Shown: positions 1 to 10,900 of the stretch, piece after piece
How positions within the stretch are numbered: position 1 is the stretch's first letter
Layout: every line of letters begins with the position of its first letter
Assembly (NCBI RefSeq): GCF_910592395.1
Contig: NC_088315.1
Coordinates: 7,752,501 to 7,816,500 of the forward strand
DNA length: 64,000 nt
Reading direction: 5' to 3'
Source of the DNA: Lineus longissimus
Lineage: Eukaryota; Nemertea; Pilidiophora; Heteronemertea; Lineidae
Notes under the pieces: generated by a model
Told to the model about the DNA's origin: nothing
Seen by the model: only the letters and a program-made list of their open reading frames with translations
Database searches by the model: none
Made by a program: the position numbers and the translations under genes

Positions 1-3000
1 AAAGTCAAAAGAAACATTGTTCTCAACCACAAGTGGACAAGTTGAACAGAGCCTGGCATGAATCACCAAGGATATTCTTCAAGTCCAATATAAATTAAAG
101 AAACATTGTTCTCAACCACAAGTTGAACAGAGCCTGGCATGAATGACCCAGGATATTCTTCAAGTCCAATATCAATTAAAGAAACATTGTTCTCAACCAC
201 AAGTGGAACAGAGCCTGGCATGAATGACCCAGGATATTCCTCTCAATGTCAATCAATTAAAAGTTAAAAGAAACATTGTTCTCAACCACAAGTTGAACAG
301 AGCCTGACATGAATGACCCAGGAAATTCCTCTCAATTCCAATGTCAATTAAAAGTCAAAAGAAACATTGTTCTCAAGCACAAGCGGATGAGTTCAACAAA
401 GCCTGACAAGAATGACCCAGGATATTACTCTCAAGTCCAATGTCTATCGATTAAAACTGAAAAGAAACATTGTTCTCATCCACAATTGGATGAGTTCAAC
501 AAAGCCTGGCATGAATGACCCAGGAATATTCCAGGAATATTCCAATGTCAATCAATTAAAAGTCAAAAGAAACATTGTTCTCAACCACAAGTCGATGAGT
601 TGAACAGAGCCTGGCATGAATGAACCAGGATATTCCTCTCAAGTCCAATGTCAATTAAAAGTCAAAAGAAACATTACCCTCAACCACAAGTGGACAGAGC
701 CTGGCATGAATGACCTAGGAATATTCCAATGGCAACCAATTAAAAGTGAAAAGAAACATTGTTCTCAATCACAAGTGGATGAGTTGAACAGAGCCTGGCA
801 TGAATGAACCAGGATATTCCTCTCAAATCCAATGTCAATCAATTAAGAGTCAACAGAAACATTATTCTCAACCACAAGTTGAACAGAGCCTGACATGAAT
901 GACCCAGGATATTCCAATGACAATCAATTAAAAGTCAAAAGAAACATTGTTCTCAACCACAAGTTGAACAGAGCCTGACATGAATGACCCAGGATATTCC
1001 AATGACAATCAATTAAAAGTCAAAAGAAACATTGTTCTCAACCACAAGTGGACAAGTTGAACAGAGCCTGGCATCAATAACCCAGGATATTCCTCTCAAG
1101 TCCAATGTCAATCAATTAAAAGTCAAAAGAAACATTGTTCTCAACCACAAGTTGAACAGAGCCTGACATGGATGACCCAGGATATTCTTCAGGTCCAATA
1201 TCAATTAAAGAAACATTGTTCTCAACCACAAGTGGACAAGTTGAACAGAGCCTGGCATGAATCACCCAGGAATATTCCAATGGCAATCAATTAAAAGTCA
1301 AAAGAAACATTGTTCTCAACCACAAGTGGACAAGTTGAACAAAGCCTGGCATAAATGACCCAGGAATATTCCAAGTCCAATGTCAATCGATCAAAAGTCA
1401 GAACATTGTTCTCAACCACAAGTGGACAAGTTGAACAAAGCCTAGCATAAATGATCCAGGAATATTCCAATGTCAATCAATCAAGAGTCATTGTTCTCAA
1501 CCACAAGTGGATGAGTTCAAGAAATCCTGACATGAATGACCCAGGATATTCCTCTCAAGTCCAATGTCTATCGATTAAAAGTCAAAAGAAACATTGTTCT
1601 CAACCACAAGTGGACAAGTTGTACAGAGCCTGGCATAAATGACCCAGGATATTCCTTTCAAGTCCAATGTCAATCAATTAAAAGTCAAAAGAAACATTGT
1701 TTTCAACCACAAGTGGATGAGTTCAAGAAAGCCTGACATGAATGACCCAGGATATTCCTCTCAAGTCCAATGTCTATCGATTAAAAGTGAAAAGAAACAT
1801 TGTTCTCAATCACAAGTGGACAAGTTGAATAGAGCCTGACATGAATGACCCAGGATATTCCTCTCAATTCCAATGTCAATTAAAAGTCAAAAGAAACATT
1901 ACCCTCAACCACAAGTGGACAAAGCCTGGCATGAATGACCCAGGAATATTCCAATGGCAATCAATTAAAAGTCAAAAGAAACATTGTTCTCAACCACAAG
2001 TGCACAAGTTGAACAAAGCCTGGCATAAATGACCCAGGAATATTCCAAGTCCAATGTCAATCAATCAAAAGTCAAAAGAAACATTGTTCTCAAACACAAG
2101 TGGACAAGTTGAACAGAGCCTGGCATGAATGACCCAGGATATTACTCTCAAGTCCAATGTCTATCGATTAAAAGTGAAAAGAAACATTGTCCTCAACCAC
2201 AAGTTAAACAGAGCCTGGCATCAATGACCCAGGATATTCCAATGTCAATCAATTAAAAGTCAAAAGAAACATTGTTCTCAACCACAAGTGGACAAGTTCA
2301 ACAGAGCCTGGCATGAATCACCCAGGATATTCCTCTCAATTCCAATGTCAATCAATTAAAAGTCAAAAGAAACATTGTTCTCAACCACAAGTGGAACAGA
2401 GCCTGGCATCAATGACCCAGGATATTCCAATGTCAATCAATTAAAAGTCAAAAGAAACATTGTTCTCAACCACAAGTGGACAAGTTCAACAGAGCCTGGC
2501 ATGAATCACCCAGGATATTCCTCTCAATTCCAATGTCAATCAATTAAAAGTCAAAAGAAACATTGATCTCAACCACAAGTGGACAAGTTGAACAGAGCCT
2601 GGCATGAATGACCCAGGATATTCTTCAAGTCCAATATCAATTAAAGAAACATTGTTCTCAACCACAAGTGGAACAGAGCCTGGCATGAATGACCCAGGAT
2701 ATTCCTCTCAATGTCAATCAATTAAAAGTTAAAAGAAACATTGTTCTCAACCACAAGTGGACAGAGTCTGGCATGAATGACCAAGGAATATTCCAATGTC
2801 AATCAATTAAAAGTCATAACAAACATTGTTCTCAATCACAAGTGGATGAGTTGAACAGAGCCTGGCATGAATCACCCAGGATATTCCTCTCAATTCCAAT
2901 GTCAATCAATTAAAAGTCAAAAGAAACATTGATCTCAACCACAAGTGGACAAGTTGAACAGAGCCTGGCATGAATGACCCAGGATATTCTTCAAGTCCAA

Positions 3001-4030
3001 TATCAATTAAAGAAACATTGTTCTCAACCACAAGTGGAACAGAGCCTGGCATGAATGACCCAGGATATTCCTCTCAATGTCAATCAATTAAAAGTTAAAA
3101 GAAACATTGTTCTCAACCACAAGTGGACAGAGTCTGGCATGAATGACCCAGGAATATTCCAATGTCAATCAATTAAAAGTCATAACAAACATTGTTCTCA
3201 ATCACAAGTGGATGAGTTGAACAGAGCCTGGCATGAATGAACCAGGATATTCCTCTCAAGTCCAATGTCAATCAATTAAAAGTCAAAAGAAACATTGTTC
3301 TCAACCAGAAGTGGACAAGTTGAACAGAGCCTGGCATAAATGACCCAGGAATATTCCAATGTCAATCAATTAAAAGTAAAAAAAACCATTGTTCTCAACC
3401 ACAAGTGGATGAGTTTAACAAAGCCTGACATGAATGACCCAGGATATTCCTCTCAAGTCCAATGTCTATCGATTAAAAGTCAAAAGAAACATTGTTCTCA
3501 ACCACAAGTTGAACAGAGCCTGACATGAATGACCCAGGAAATTCCTCTCAATTCCAATGTCAATTAAAAGTCAAAAGAAACATTACCCTCAATCACAAGT
3601 GGACAAAGACTGGCATGAATGACCCAGGCATATTCCAATGGCAATCAATTAAAAGTCAAAAGAAACATTGTTCTCAACCACAAGTGGACAAGTTGAACAA
3701 AGCCTGGCATAAATGACCAAGGAATATTCCAATGTCAATCAATCAAGAGTCATTGTTCTCAACCACAAGTGGACAAGTTGAACAGAGCCTGGCATGAATG
3801 ACCCAGGATATTCCTCTCAAGTCCAATGTCAATCAATTAAAAGTCAAAAGAACCATTGTTCTGAACCACAAGTTGAACAGAGCAATATGAATGACCCAGG
3901 ATATTCCTAAAGTCCAATGTCAATAAATTAATAGTCAAAAGAAACATTAGACTATTGTTCTCAACCACAAGTTGAACAGGGCATGGATGACCCCGGATAT
4001 TCCTGCAATAGTCTTTGTTCTTAACATTCA
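1..4030. repeat. Satellite array, ~103-bp unit
   Basis: Head-to-tail tandem repeat that is already running at the left window edge. A full unit is about 103 bp: equivalent blocks start at 309 and 412, and at 1536 and 1639. Shorter units of roughly 65-95 bp come from deletions in the middle of the unit. Each unit carries AGAAACATTGTTCTCAACCA, then ACAAGTGGACAAGTTGAACA, GAGCCTGGCATGAATGACCC, AGGATATTCC and a CCAATGTCAATCAATTAAAA block. About 40 copies are visible. Open frames of 60-75 codons recur with near-identical translations but shift frame between units and end at unit boundaries, so I do not call them genes. Confidence 0.95.
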
Positions 4031-4450
4031 TCCATGTTCAATCAAAGCAACTATGCCAAATGATATATCAGTGGTTCAGAATATTCTAGTCCAATGTCAA
4101 TCAATTAAAAGAAACATCAGACTATTCTTCTGAACCACAAGTTGAACAGGGCATGGATGACCCAGGATATTCCTGCAATAGTCTTTGTTCATAACATTCA
4201 TCCATGTTCAATCGAAGCCACTGTGCCAAAGGATATATCAGTGGCTCAGAACATTCTAGTCCAATATTAGACTATTGTTCTGAGCCACTCGTATGTCCGT
4301 CGAGTCCTGGACAAGTTCAACAAAGCCTGGCATGGATGTCAACATGTACCCATGAACCTGCAATAGTTTTGATTGAACATGGATGAATGTTAACAACCAA
4401 ATCAACTGTGCCAAAGGATATATCAGGGGCTCAGAACATTCTAGTCCAAT
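4031..4450. repeat. Long, diverged edge units of the 103-bp satellite
   Basis: The array edge consists of units of roughly 180 bp that join the satellite core (GAACCACAAGTTGAACAGGG, CCCAGGATATTCC) to an extra segment absent from the main array. That segment contains CATTCATCCATGTTCAATC, GCCAAAGGATATATCAGTGG and CTCAGAACATTCTAGTCC. The block at 4023-4042 and 4196-4213 reappears reverse-complemented near 4371-4392, so one unit is rearranged. The units probably preserve an ancestral longer repeat or the sequence where the array nucleated. Confidence 0.75.
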
Positions 4451-4798
4451 ATAAAAAAATTTACAATTTATTTCAAAGTCAATTTCCTCAAAACAAAAAA
4501 AACATGACACTATTGTTCTGAGCCACTCATACATCTTTGGACTCCTACACAAGTTCAACCCGTGGCAGGTTATAATGGGGCATGGATGACACAAGTTGTT
4601 CCTATTACCGGAAGGGGGGGGGGGGACAACTGCCACAAGGGTTGAAAAAGCGTGAATGATTTCCACACGCGGACGGACCACAAGTTTACTACTTTCCTGT
4701 GGGCCTCGCATGCTATATTTTTCTGTTCGGTTCTAACACCAAAATATATTACGATCACATTTCAAGCATCAACTTTTATTTTTGACACAGGAACAAAC
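4451..4798. other. Non-coding spacer
   Basis: No gene is recognised. It holds decaying satellite-like fragments (CTATTGTTCTGAGCCACTC near 4511), a G homopolymer at about 4615-4625 and AT-rich sequence leading into the SINE-bearing block. Confidence 0.5.
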
Positions 4799-4930
4799 AG
4801 TTCAAAGGCTTTTGATATACAATGAGCACTATTATGGCGCACGTAATCACTTCTTTCACAAGGCTTGATGACGTACGTCTATGGTTATTGTCCAAGAATT
4901 GGTCAGAAAGAAATGCTCCTATTTTTCGTA

Positions 4931-5010
4931 GCGCGTAGTGGCCTGGTGGTTAGGGCGGACGATTGCGAGCGTTTTTTAGCTCAATGTCGCGAGTTCGAAC
5001 CCCATACGCG
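4931..5010 (+). repeat. tRNA-derived SINE head, copy 1
   Basis: An 80-nt tRNA-like segment. It has an A-box-like GTGGCCTGGTGGTTAGGGC and a B-box GAGTTCGAACCCC at 4991-5003, as expected for an internal pol III promoter. The 5' end GCGCGTA can pair with TACGCGG at the 3' end (6 of 7). The T stem is poorly formed, so this is a SINE head and not a working tRNA gene. Confidence 0.75.
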
Positions 5011-5029
5011 GTTTCCAATCAAGGCAGGC

Positions 5030-5371
5030 GGTTTTTACTCAAATCAAATAACGATAAACTGACATTATCTTCCTTTAATATTTTTTTCTCCAATCAACAT
5101 ATTGTTTCAAAATAAGACTTGAACATAGGCTCCACTATTTTGACTGAAACTTGAAATTCTAAAGCAATTAGTAAAACTCATTCAAAACGAGGTGGATGAA
5201 ACTGCCATTCACATCATTTTGAAGAAGTTCGCATTGCTTCAGGACTTCAAATTCCAGCCGAAATGGTGATACCTATGGTCAACCCTTATTTTGAAACAAT
5301 ATGTTGATCGGCGAAAAAAATATTAAAAAAAGATAATGTCAGTTTATCTTTACTTGATTTGAGTAAAAACC
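5030..5371. repeat. Fold-back element with 87-bp inverted arms
   Basis: Left arm 5030-5116 (starts GGTTTTTACTCAAATCAA, ends GTTTCAAAATAAG) and right arm 5285-5371 (starts CTTATTTTGAAACAATATG, ends GATTTGAGTAAAAACC) are near-perfect reverse complements around a 168-bp centre. The same structure occurs at 6379-6465/6633-6718. Confidence 0.85.
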
Positions 5372-5446
5372 ACCATTCACATCATTTCGCAGGACTTCAA
5401 ATTCTAACCGAAATGGTGATCCATTAAAGCCTCACTGTTGATGATT

Positions 5447-5696
5447 TAGCATACGAGACAAGTGTGTCCTATCTGTTCACCGTTCGCTGTTCACGATCGA
5501 GTATCACACGTATTACTTTCACGAATTGTTCCTCTTGCCCGAAACTGGTCGAGTGTTCATCTGCCCAGATGTAGCATACGAGACAAGTGTGTCCTATCTG
5601 TTAATCGTTCGCTGTTCAAGATCGAGTATGACACGTATTAGTTTCACGAATTGTTCCTCTTGCCCGAAGCTGGTCGAGTGTTCATCTGCATCTGCC
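5447..5696. repeat. 125-bp tandem duplication (2 copies)
   Basis: TAGCATACGAGACAAGTGTG begins at 5447 and again at 5572. Both copies continue through a CGTTCGCTGTTCA block and a TTGTTCCTCTTGCCCGAA block with only a few substitutions. I see no coding content. Confidence 0.85.
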
Positions 5697-6126
5697 GAGA
5701 CCAAGCGAAGACGTCACCTGGAAATCGTAACATTAAGAAACTTTAGACATTTATTATTGCTGACATTGTCAATTCAAATATGCTGGGAACTTGGTATCTT
5801 CTTCCTGCAGGTAGACCTTGATTTCTTTGGCACATTGGACATGAGAAATCTTAGTGTTTCAAAATTGCCTTCCTTTAAAAAAGGATAATGGAAAACACCT
5901 TCGACTGCAAATATAAAACAATGTTCTAGAACGGGGTGTAACAATAGTCCTCCCTGAAACCGAATATCGTTATCAGATTTCAGCAATTACTGTGGCAAGC
6001 TTGGTCGTTATCATGATATGACCATTTAAATGAAGTCGTCGATAGCGGGTAGCTCCTATCTCACAGTATATCGAAACTATTATAATGTTTGTGCGAGTAA
6101 TATAACCATCGCTCAACCCAAGCATG
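5697..6126. other. Unassigned spacer between composite repeats
   Basis: AT-rich sequence with no recognisable gene. An open frame that begins at 5526 runs into it but shows no domain and starts inside the 125-bp duplication, so it is not called. Confidence 0.4.
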
Positions 6127-6775
6127 CAGTTCAAAGGCTTTTGATATACAATGAGAACTGTTGTGTCACCCAGCCGACATGAATGGCGCACGTAATCACT
6201 TCTTTCACAAGGCTTGATGACGTACGTCTATGGTAATTGTCCAAGAATTGGTCAGAAAGAAATGCCCCTATTTTTCGTAGCGCGTAGTGGCCTGGTGGTT
6301 AGGGCGGACGATTGCGAGCGTTTTTTAGCTCAATGTCGCGAGTTCGAACCCCAGACGCGGTTTCCAATCAAGGCAGGCGGTTTTTACTCAAATCAAGTAA
6401 AGATAAACTGACATTATCTTCTTTTAATATTTTTTTCTCCAATCAACATATTGTTTCAAAATAAGACTTGAACATAGGCTCCACTATTTTGACTGAAACT
6501 TGAAATTCTAAAGCAATTAGTAAAACTCATTCAAAACGAAGTGGATGAAACTGCCATTCACATCATTTTGAAGAAGTTCGCATTGCTTCAAGACTTCAAA
6601 TTCCAGCCGAAATGGTGATACCTATGGTCAACCCTTATTTTCAAACAATGTTGATCGGCGAAAAAAATATTAAAAAAAGATAATGTCAGTTTATCTTTAC
6701 TTGATTTGGGTAAAAACCACCATTCACATCATTTCGCAGGACTTCAAATTCTAGCCAAAATGGTGATCCCTAAGC
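6127..6775 (+). repeat. SINE plus fold-back composite repeat, copy 2
   Basis: Second copy of the 4799-5421 unit in the same orientation. The tRNA-like head has its B-box AGTTCGAACCCC at 6341-6352. Fold-back arms lie at 6379-6465 and 6633-6718. Differences from copy 1 are scattered substitutions and small indels, so the block was probably duplicated as a whole. Confidence 0.8.
6276..6362 (+). repeat. tRNA-derived SINE head, copy 2
   Basis: Same A-box-like (GTGGCCTGGTGGTTAGGGC) and B-box (GAGTTCGAACCCC) segments as at 4931-5010, in the same orientation and context. Confidence 0.75.
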
Positions 6776-7136
6776 CCCACTGAGTCATCACTGTTGAAGA
6801 TGGACCATATGAGACCAGTCATATTTTAACAACTCACTGTTAAGTATGGACTTTCATACTAGTGGAGTCAATCTTGACCAAAAACCGCCATTCACATCAT
6901 TTTGAAGAAGTTCTGATTGCTTCAAATTCTAGCCGAAATGGTGATCCTAAGCCCCACTGAGTCATCACTGTTGAAGATGGACCATATGAGACAAGTCATA
7001 TTTTAACATCTCACTTTTAAGTATGGACTTTCAGACTAGTGGAGTCAATCTTGACCATTCCAGTCAAGAGTCTTCTGTATAATGGTTAACTGGTATTAAC
7101 TTTAAGGGACAACCTGGACATAAGATATAACCATCG
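6776..7136. repeat. Direct copies of a fold-back-associated segment
   Basis: Two adjacent diverged copies of a segment that runs through TGAGTCATCACTGTTGAAGA, TGGACCATATGAGAC and ACTAGTGGAGTCAATCTTGA (about 6780-6880 and 6955-7055). They are separated by another CCATTCACATCATTT ... GAAATGGTGAT block (about 6889-6945) of the kind seen in the composite repeats. There is no gene. Confidence 0.6.
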
Positions 7137-7640
7137 CTCAACCCAAGCATGCAGATATGAATGGCACAGGTAATCATTTCTTTCACTAGGCCCGTGCAAG
7201 GGTTGATGACGTACGTGTATTGTAATTGTCCAAGAATCAGTCAGAAAGACATGCCCCAACCTGGCGGAGGGCGTCGTGGCCTAGTGGTTAGAGCGGACGA
7301 TTGCGAGCTTTCTTTTGCTCAAAGTCGTGAGTTCGAACCCCGTATGCGGTTTGCAATCAAAGAAAGTCAAAATAAACCGAGATCTTTTTTAAAATTTTTC
7401 CGGTGATCATTTTTGTTTCAAAATAAGGGTTGAACATAGGATCCACGATTTTGGCTAGAACTTGAAATTCGATAAAGCAATTAGTTACTATTTCAAAACG
7501 AAGTGAATGCCAAAATCAAGGATAAAAGTCAGTTCTTTGTTTAACAGAAAACAGACTCATACCCTTGAAATCGCCATTCACACCATTTTGAAGAAGTTCT
7601 GATTGCTTCAAGTTCTAGCCGAAATGGTGGTGTCTATGGT
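7137..7640 (+). repeat. Diverged third SINE/composite repeat copy
   Basis: The leader matches the first two copies (AACCCAAGCATGCAG, GATGACGTACGT). The tRNA-like head at about 7270-7350 has a consensus-perfect A-box TGGCCTAGTGG and a B-box GAGTTCGAACCCC. The tail keeps CATTTTTGTTTCAAAATAAG and CCATTCACACCATTTTGAAG, but the second fold-back arm is missing. This copy keeps the best pol III promoter boxes of the three. Confidence 0.7.
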
Positions 7641-7960
7641 CAACCCTTAAGGCCAACAGATAATGCCACAAGTCACTGACAAAAAACACCTGGCAAGAGA
7701 GAAGAGGGGACCATAGATGCAACTTCTCCTAGATGTAGACAGAAAAGAAGCGACTACCATCTTCCGTCTTACATCAGACCACTGCAGACTTAAAGCCGGC
7801 CGGAAGGTGCCACAGCAACTCAGACACCAGAGCATGTGCTCCGCAACTTCCCACTGAGGGACACATGGCCATACGGTGCATCAATGGAGACAAAGCTATG
7901 GGGGTCAAGGGAGGAACTGTTGTACCACATTTGGGTGATAGTCATTTCTTTTTCCTAGTT
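7640..7960 (+). pseudogene. Non-LTR retrotransposon ORF2 C-terminal fragment (decayed)
   Basis: Two frames together read as the C-terminal tail of a non-LTR (LINE) ORF2. From 7738 the frame gives DRKEATTIFRLTSDHCRLKAG, the conserved segment following the RNase H-like region. From 7821, in a different frame, it gives QTPEHVLRNFPLRDTWPYGA, later KLWGSREELLYHIWVI, which matches the terminal 'QTxEHVLxxCP ... KLWG' pattern of these proteins. The Cys-rich CPCG segment normally between them is missing and the frames are out of phase, so a deletion plus frameshift has occurred. Family assignment is from recognition of the pattern and the exact clade is not resolved. Confidence 0.7.
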
Positions 7961-10900
7961 AATCAGTCAGTCAATCATTTCTTTCTCCTCTAGTTAATAA
8001 GTAACTCAATTAAAATCTCTGTACCACTGCTATAACAGGGACAGCAAATCAGTTCTTTCTTCTTGTTAATCAGTAACTCGATTAAAATCTCTGTACCACT
8101 GCTGTCCTTTATTGGCGCAGCATGTGGTGAGCCAACAAGGTCGCTGCCCTCCAGTCAGCTGGATCAGCCAATCATTTATTTGTTGTTAGTTGATTAACTC
8201 GAACACAATCACCATACTGCTGTCTGACAGCAGGATAGGACAATAACTTCATTAGCATCTCGATTAAAATCTATGTATACCACTGCTCTACGACATCTGA
8301 GCAAATCTATATCATAATACTATAAGGCGGCTCGCTAAAGTGCCATTTGGGGGTCGTGTTTCGTCTCGAAATTTTGCACGTTTGCAGGTGATATGTTATC
8401 CTGATGCAACGTCATGTTTATTTTCGGAAATTTACTTCAGCGGAGCTGTAATGAGGGATTTTTAATCGGACACGGTCAATTCTCCTTATCACTCACGGAA
8501 GCCAAGCCATTGCTGTTCAGTTGTGCAGGGGATTAATGAATCACCTGCACTCCCTGTGGGGTGACTAACACTACCTGTTGAACGGCTGGCTGTAGGGGAT
8601 GATTGGAACAGCCTGTACACGTGTTGACCTGCTGAACCAAGATTAATGTTATTTTCAATCCACGATTGTAGGTCACCTGATCTTCGAGATTTCGCGGGAA
8701 AGAAATTGTAAACAAAAATGTATTTTGATACTTTTGGTTGCTGGACTTGGGTTTTCCCGCACTAAGGAGCTGGGGTCAAATTGATGGTCTATCGTATATT
8801 GGTACTGTATTAGCCAGAGCTAGCCCTTGATTATGAAGGGATTTTCAAATTAAGGTTACAATGGTATGTTTATGTGCTCACCACAGCTTTCAAAACTTGA
8901 TGTATCTGAAGAGGCACTCTGAACTTGGCATGGCCTTATCGAGGAGCTGCTCACGGTGCTGAACTTCTAGCTTGCCTGTCGACTAAGTGCCTTGCCCAAG
9001 ATCATGCTACATGTAGGAGGAGCACGCATTTTAAAGTTTTAGTAGTGATAGTGCAATTGGTCCGAGCCATTTGGAGGCCGACATGTGAAGGCCTATCTGG
9101 GTTCTCCTTCATCTCCGTATAAAAAGGGGCATATTGCTGACTAAGGAACGAGGTATATTCACATTGCCTCATCATCTCATTCGGACCAATTGATTTACTT
9201 TTATATGCACGCATACAGCACGCCACAGGGTCCGAGTCTGTGGACAAATGGTTGGTTTAATTTGTCTCTTCGATATTGCGATTTTGATATTGCATTATAT
9301 TTTCATTGCAATTCAATCTATTCAAGGTATAGCCCATTTGAACCTGCCTGCGCCACGGGTACAATGCTAGTCATTAATTTGTATCTTAATTACCATACCT
9401 AAATCACAGCTATCTGACCTCTATAGTCAGCAGGATCAGCTAATGATTGTTTTGTCTTTGTGCACCACTGCTGTAACAGGGACAGCCAATCATTTCTTCT
9501 AGTTAATTAATAACTTGATTAAAATCTCTGTACCACTGCTGTCCTTTATCGGGGCAGCATGGGGTTGAGCCAATAAGGCCTCGTTAAATACTACATCCTG
9601 AAACCAGTGCTCTCTGATCTCTCGCCCGCTGGAGCAGCCAAGCATTTCTTTGTCCTTTGTTGATTAACTCGATTTATATCACCATTCTCCTCTCTGACAT
9701 CAGCAGGTTGAGACAATAACTTCTTTGTCCCACTTCATTAGCAACTCGATTAAAATCTATGTATTGCTGTACGACATATGGGCAATAGGGTGAACATATC
9801 ATTAATTTGTATCTTAATTTCCATACCTAAATCAGAGCTATCTGACGTCTATAGCCAGCAGGATCAGCTAATGATTGTTTTGTCTTTGTGTATCACTGCT
9901 GTACCACATCTGGGTAACAGGGACAGCCAATCATACGACATCTGAGCAATGGGGTGTGCAAATCAATTATTGGCCCTTGTAAATGTGTATCTTGTCTTTG
10001 TGTACCACTGCTGTACCACATCTGGGTAACAGGGACAGCCAATCATTTCTTTCTTCTAGGTAATTAGTAACTTGATTAATATCTCTGTACCACTGCTGTC
10101 CTTTATCGGCGCAGCATGGGGGTGAGCCAATAAGGTCGCTACCCTCTAGCCAGCTGGATGAGCCAATCATTTATTTGTTGTCAGTTGATTAACTCGAATA
10201 AAAATCACCATACTGCTGCTGTCTGACAGCAGGATGAGACAATAACTTCTTTGTCCCACTTCATTAGCATCTCGATTAAAATTAATGTATACCACTGCTC
10301 TACGACATCTGGGCAATAGGATGAGCAAATCATTTCTTGCCCCTTGTTGATGTGTACCACTGCTGTACCACATCTGATGGGTAACAGGGCCATCCAATCA
10401 TTTATTTCTTCTAGTTAATTAATAACTCAATTAAAATGTCTGTACCACTGCTGAACCAGATCTGGTAACAGGATCAGCCAATCATACGACATCTGAGCAA
10501 AAGGGTGTGCAAATCATTTCTTGGCCCTTGTAAATGTGTATCTTGTCTTTGTGTACCATATCTCATGGGTAACAGGAACAGCCAATAATTTCTTTCTTCT
10601 AGTTAATTATTAACTCTATTAAAATCTCTGTACCACTGCTGTAGCAGATCTGGGTAACAGGATCAGCCAATCATACGACATCTGAGCAATGGGGTGTGCA
10701 AATCAATTATTGGCCCTTGTAAATGTGTATCTTGTCTTTGTATACCACTGCTGTACCACATCTGATGGGTAACAGGGACAACCAATCATTATTTCTTCCA
10801 GTTAAATAATAACTCTGTACCACTGCTGTAGCAGATCTGGGTAACAGGATCAGCCAATCATACGACATCTGAGCAATAGGGTGTGCAAATCATTTCTTGG

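Larger units (their letters stand above)
4799..5421 (+). repeat. SINE plus fold-back composite repeat, copy 1
   Basis: Roughly 620-bp repeat unit shared with 6127-6775 at high identity. In order it holds a leader (GTTCAAAGGCTTTTGATATA), a tRNA-like head (4931-5010), an 87-bp inverted-repeat arm (5030-5116), a central block, the matching arm in reverse (5285-5371) and a short direct copy of part of the central block (CCATTCACATCATTT ... GAAATGGTGAT). It encodes nothing and is presumably a non-autonomous mobile element or two nested elements. Confidence 0.8.

Noticed and set aside
309-3716. Series of 60-75-codon open frames with similar translations
   Set aside because: They are the 103-bp satellite read in different frames; they end at unit boundaries and shift frame between units.
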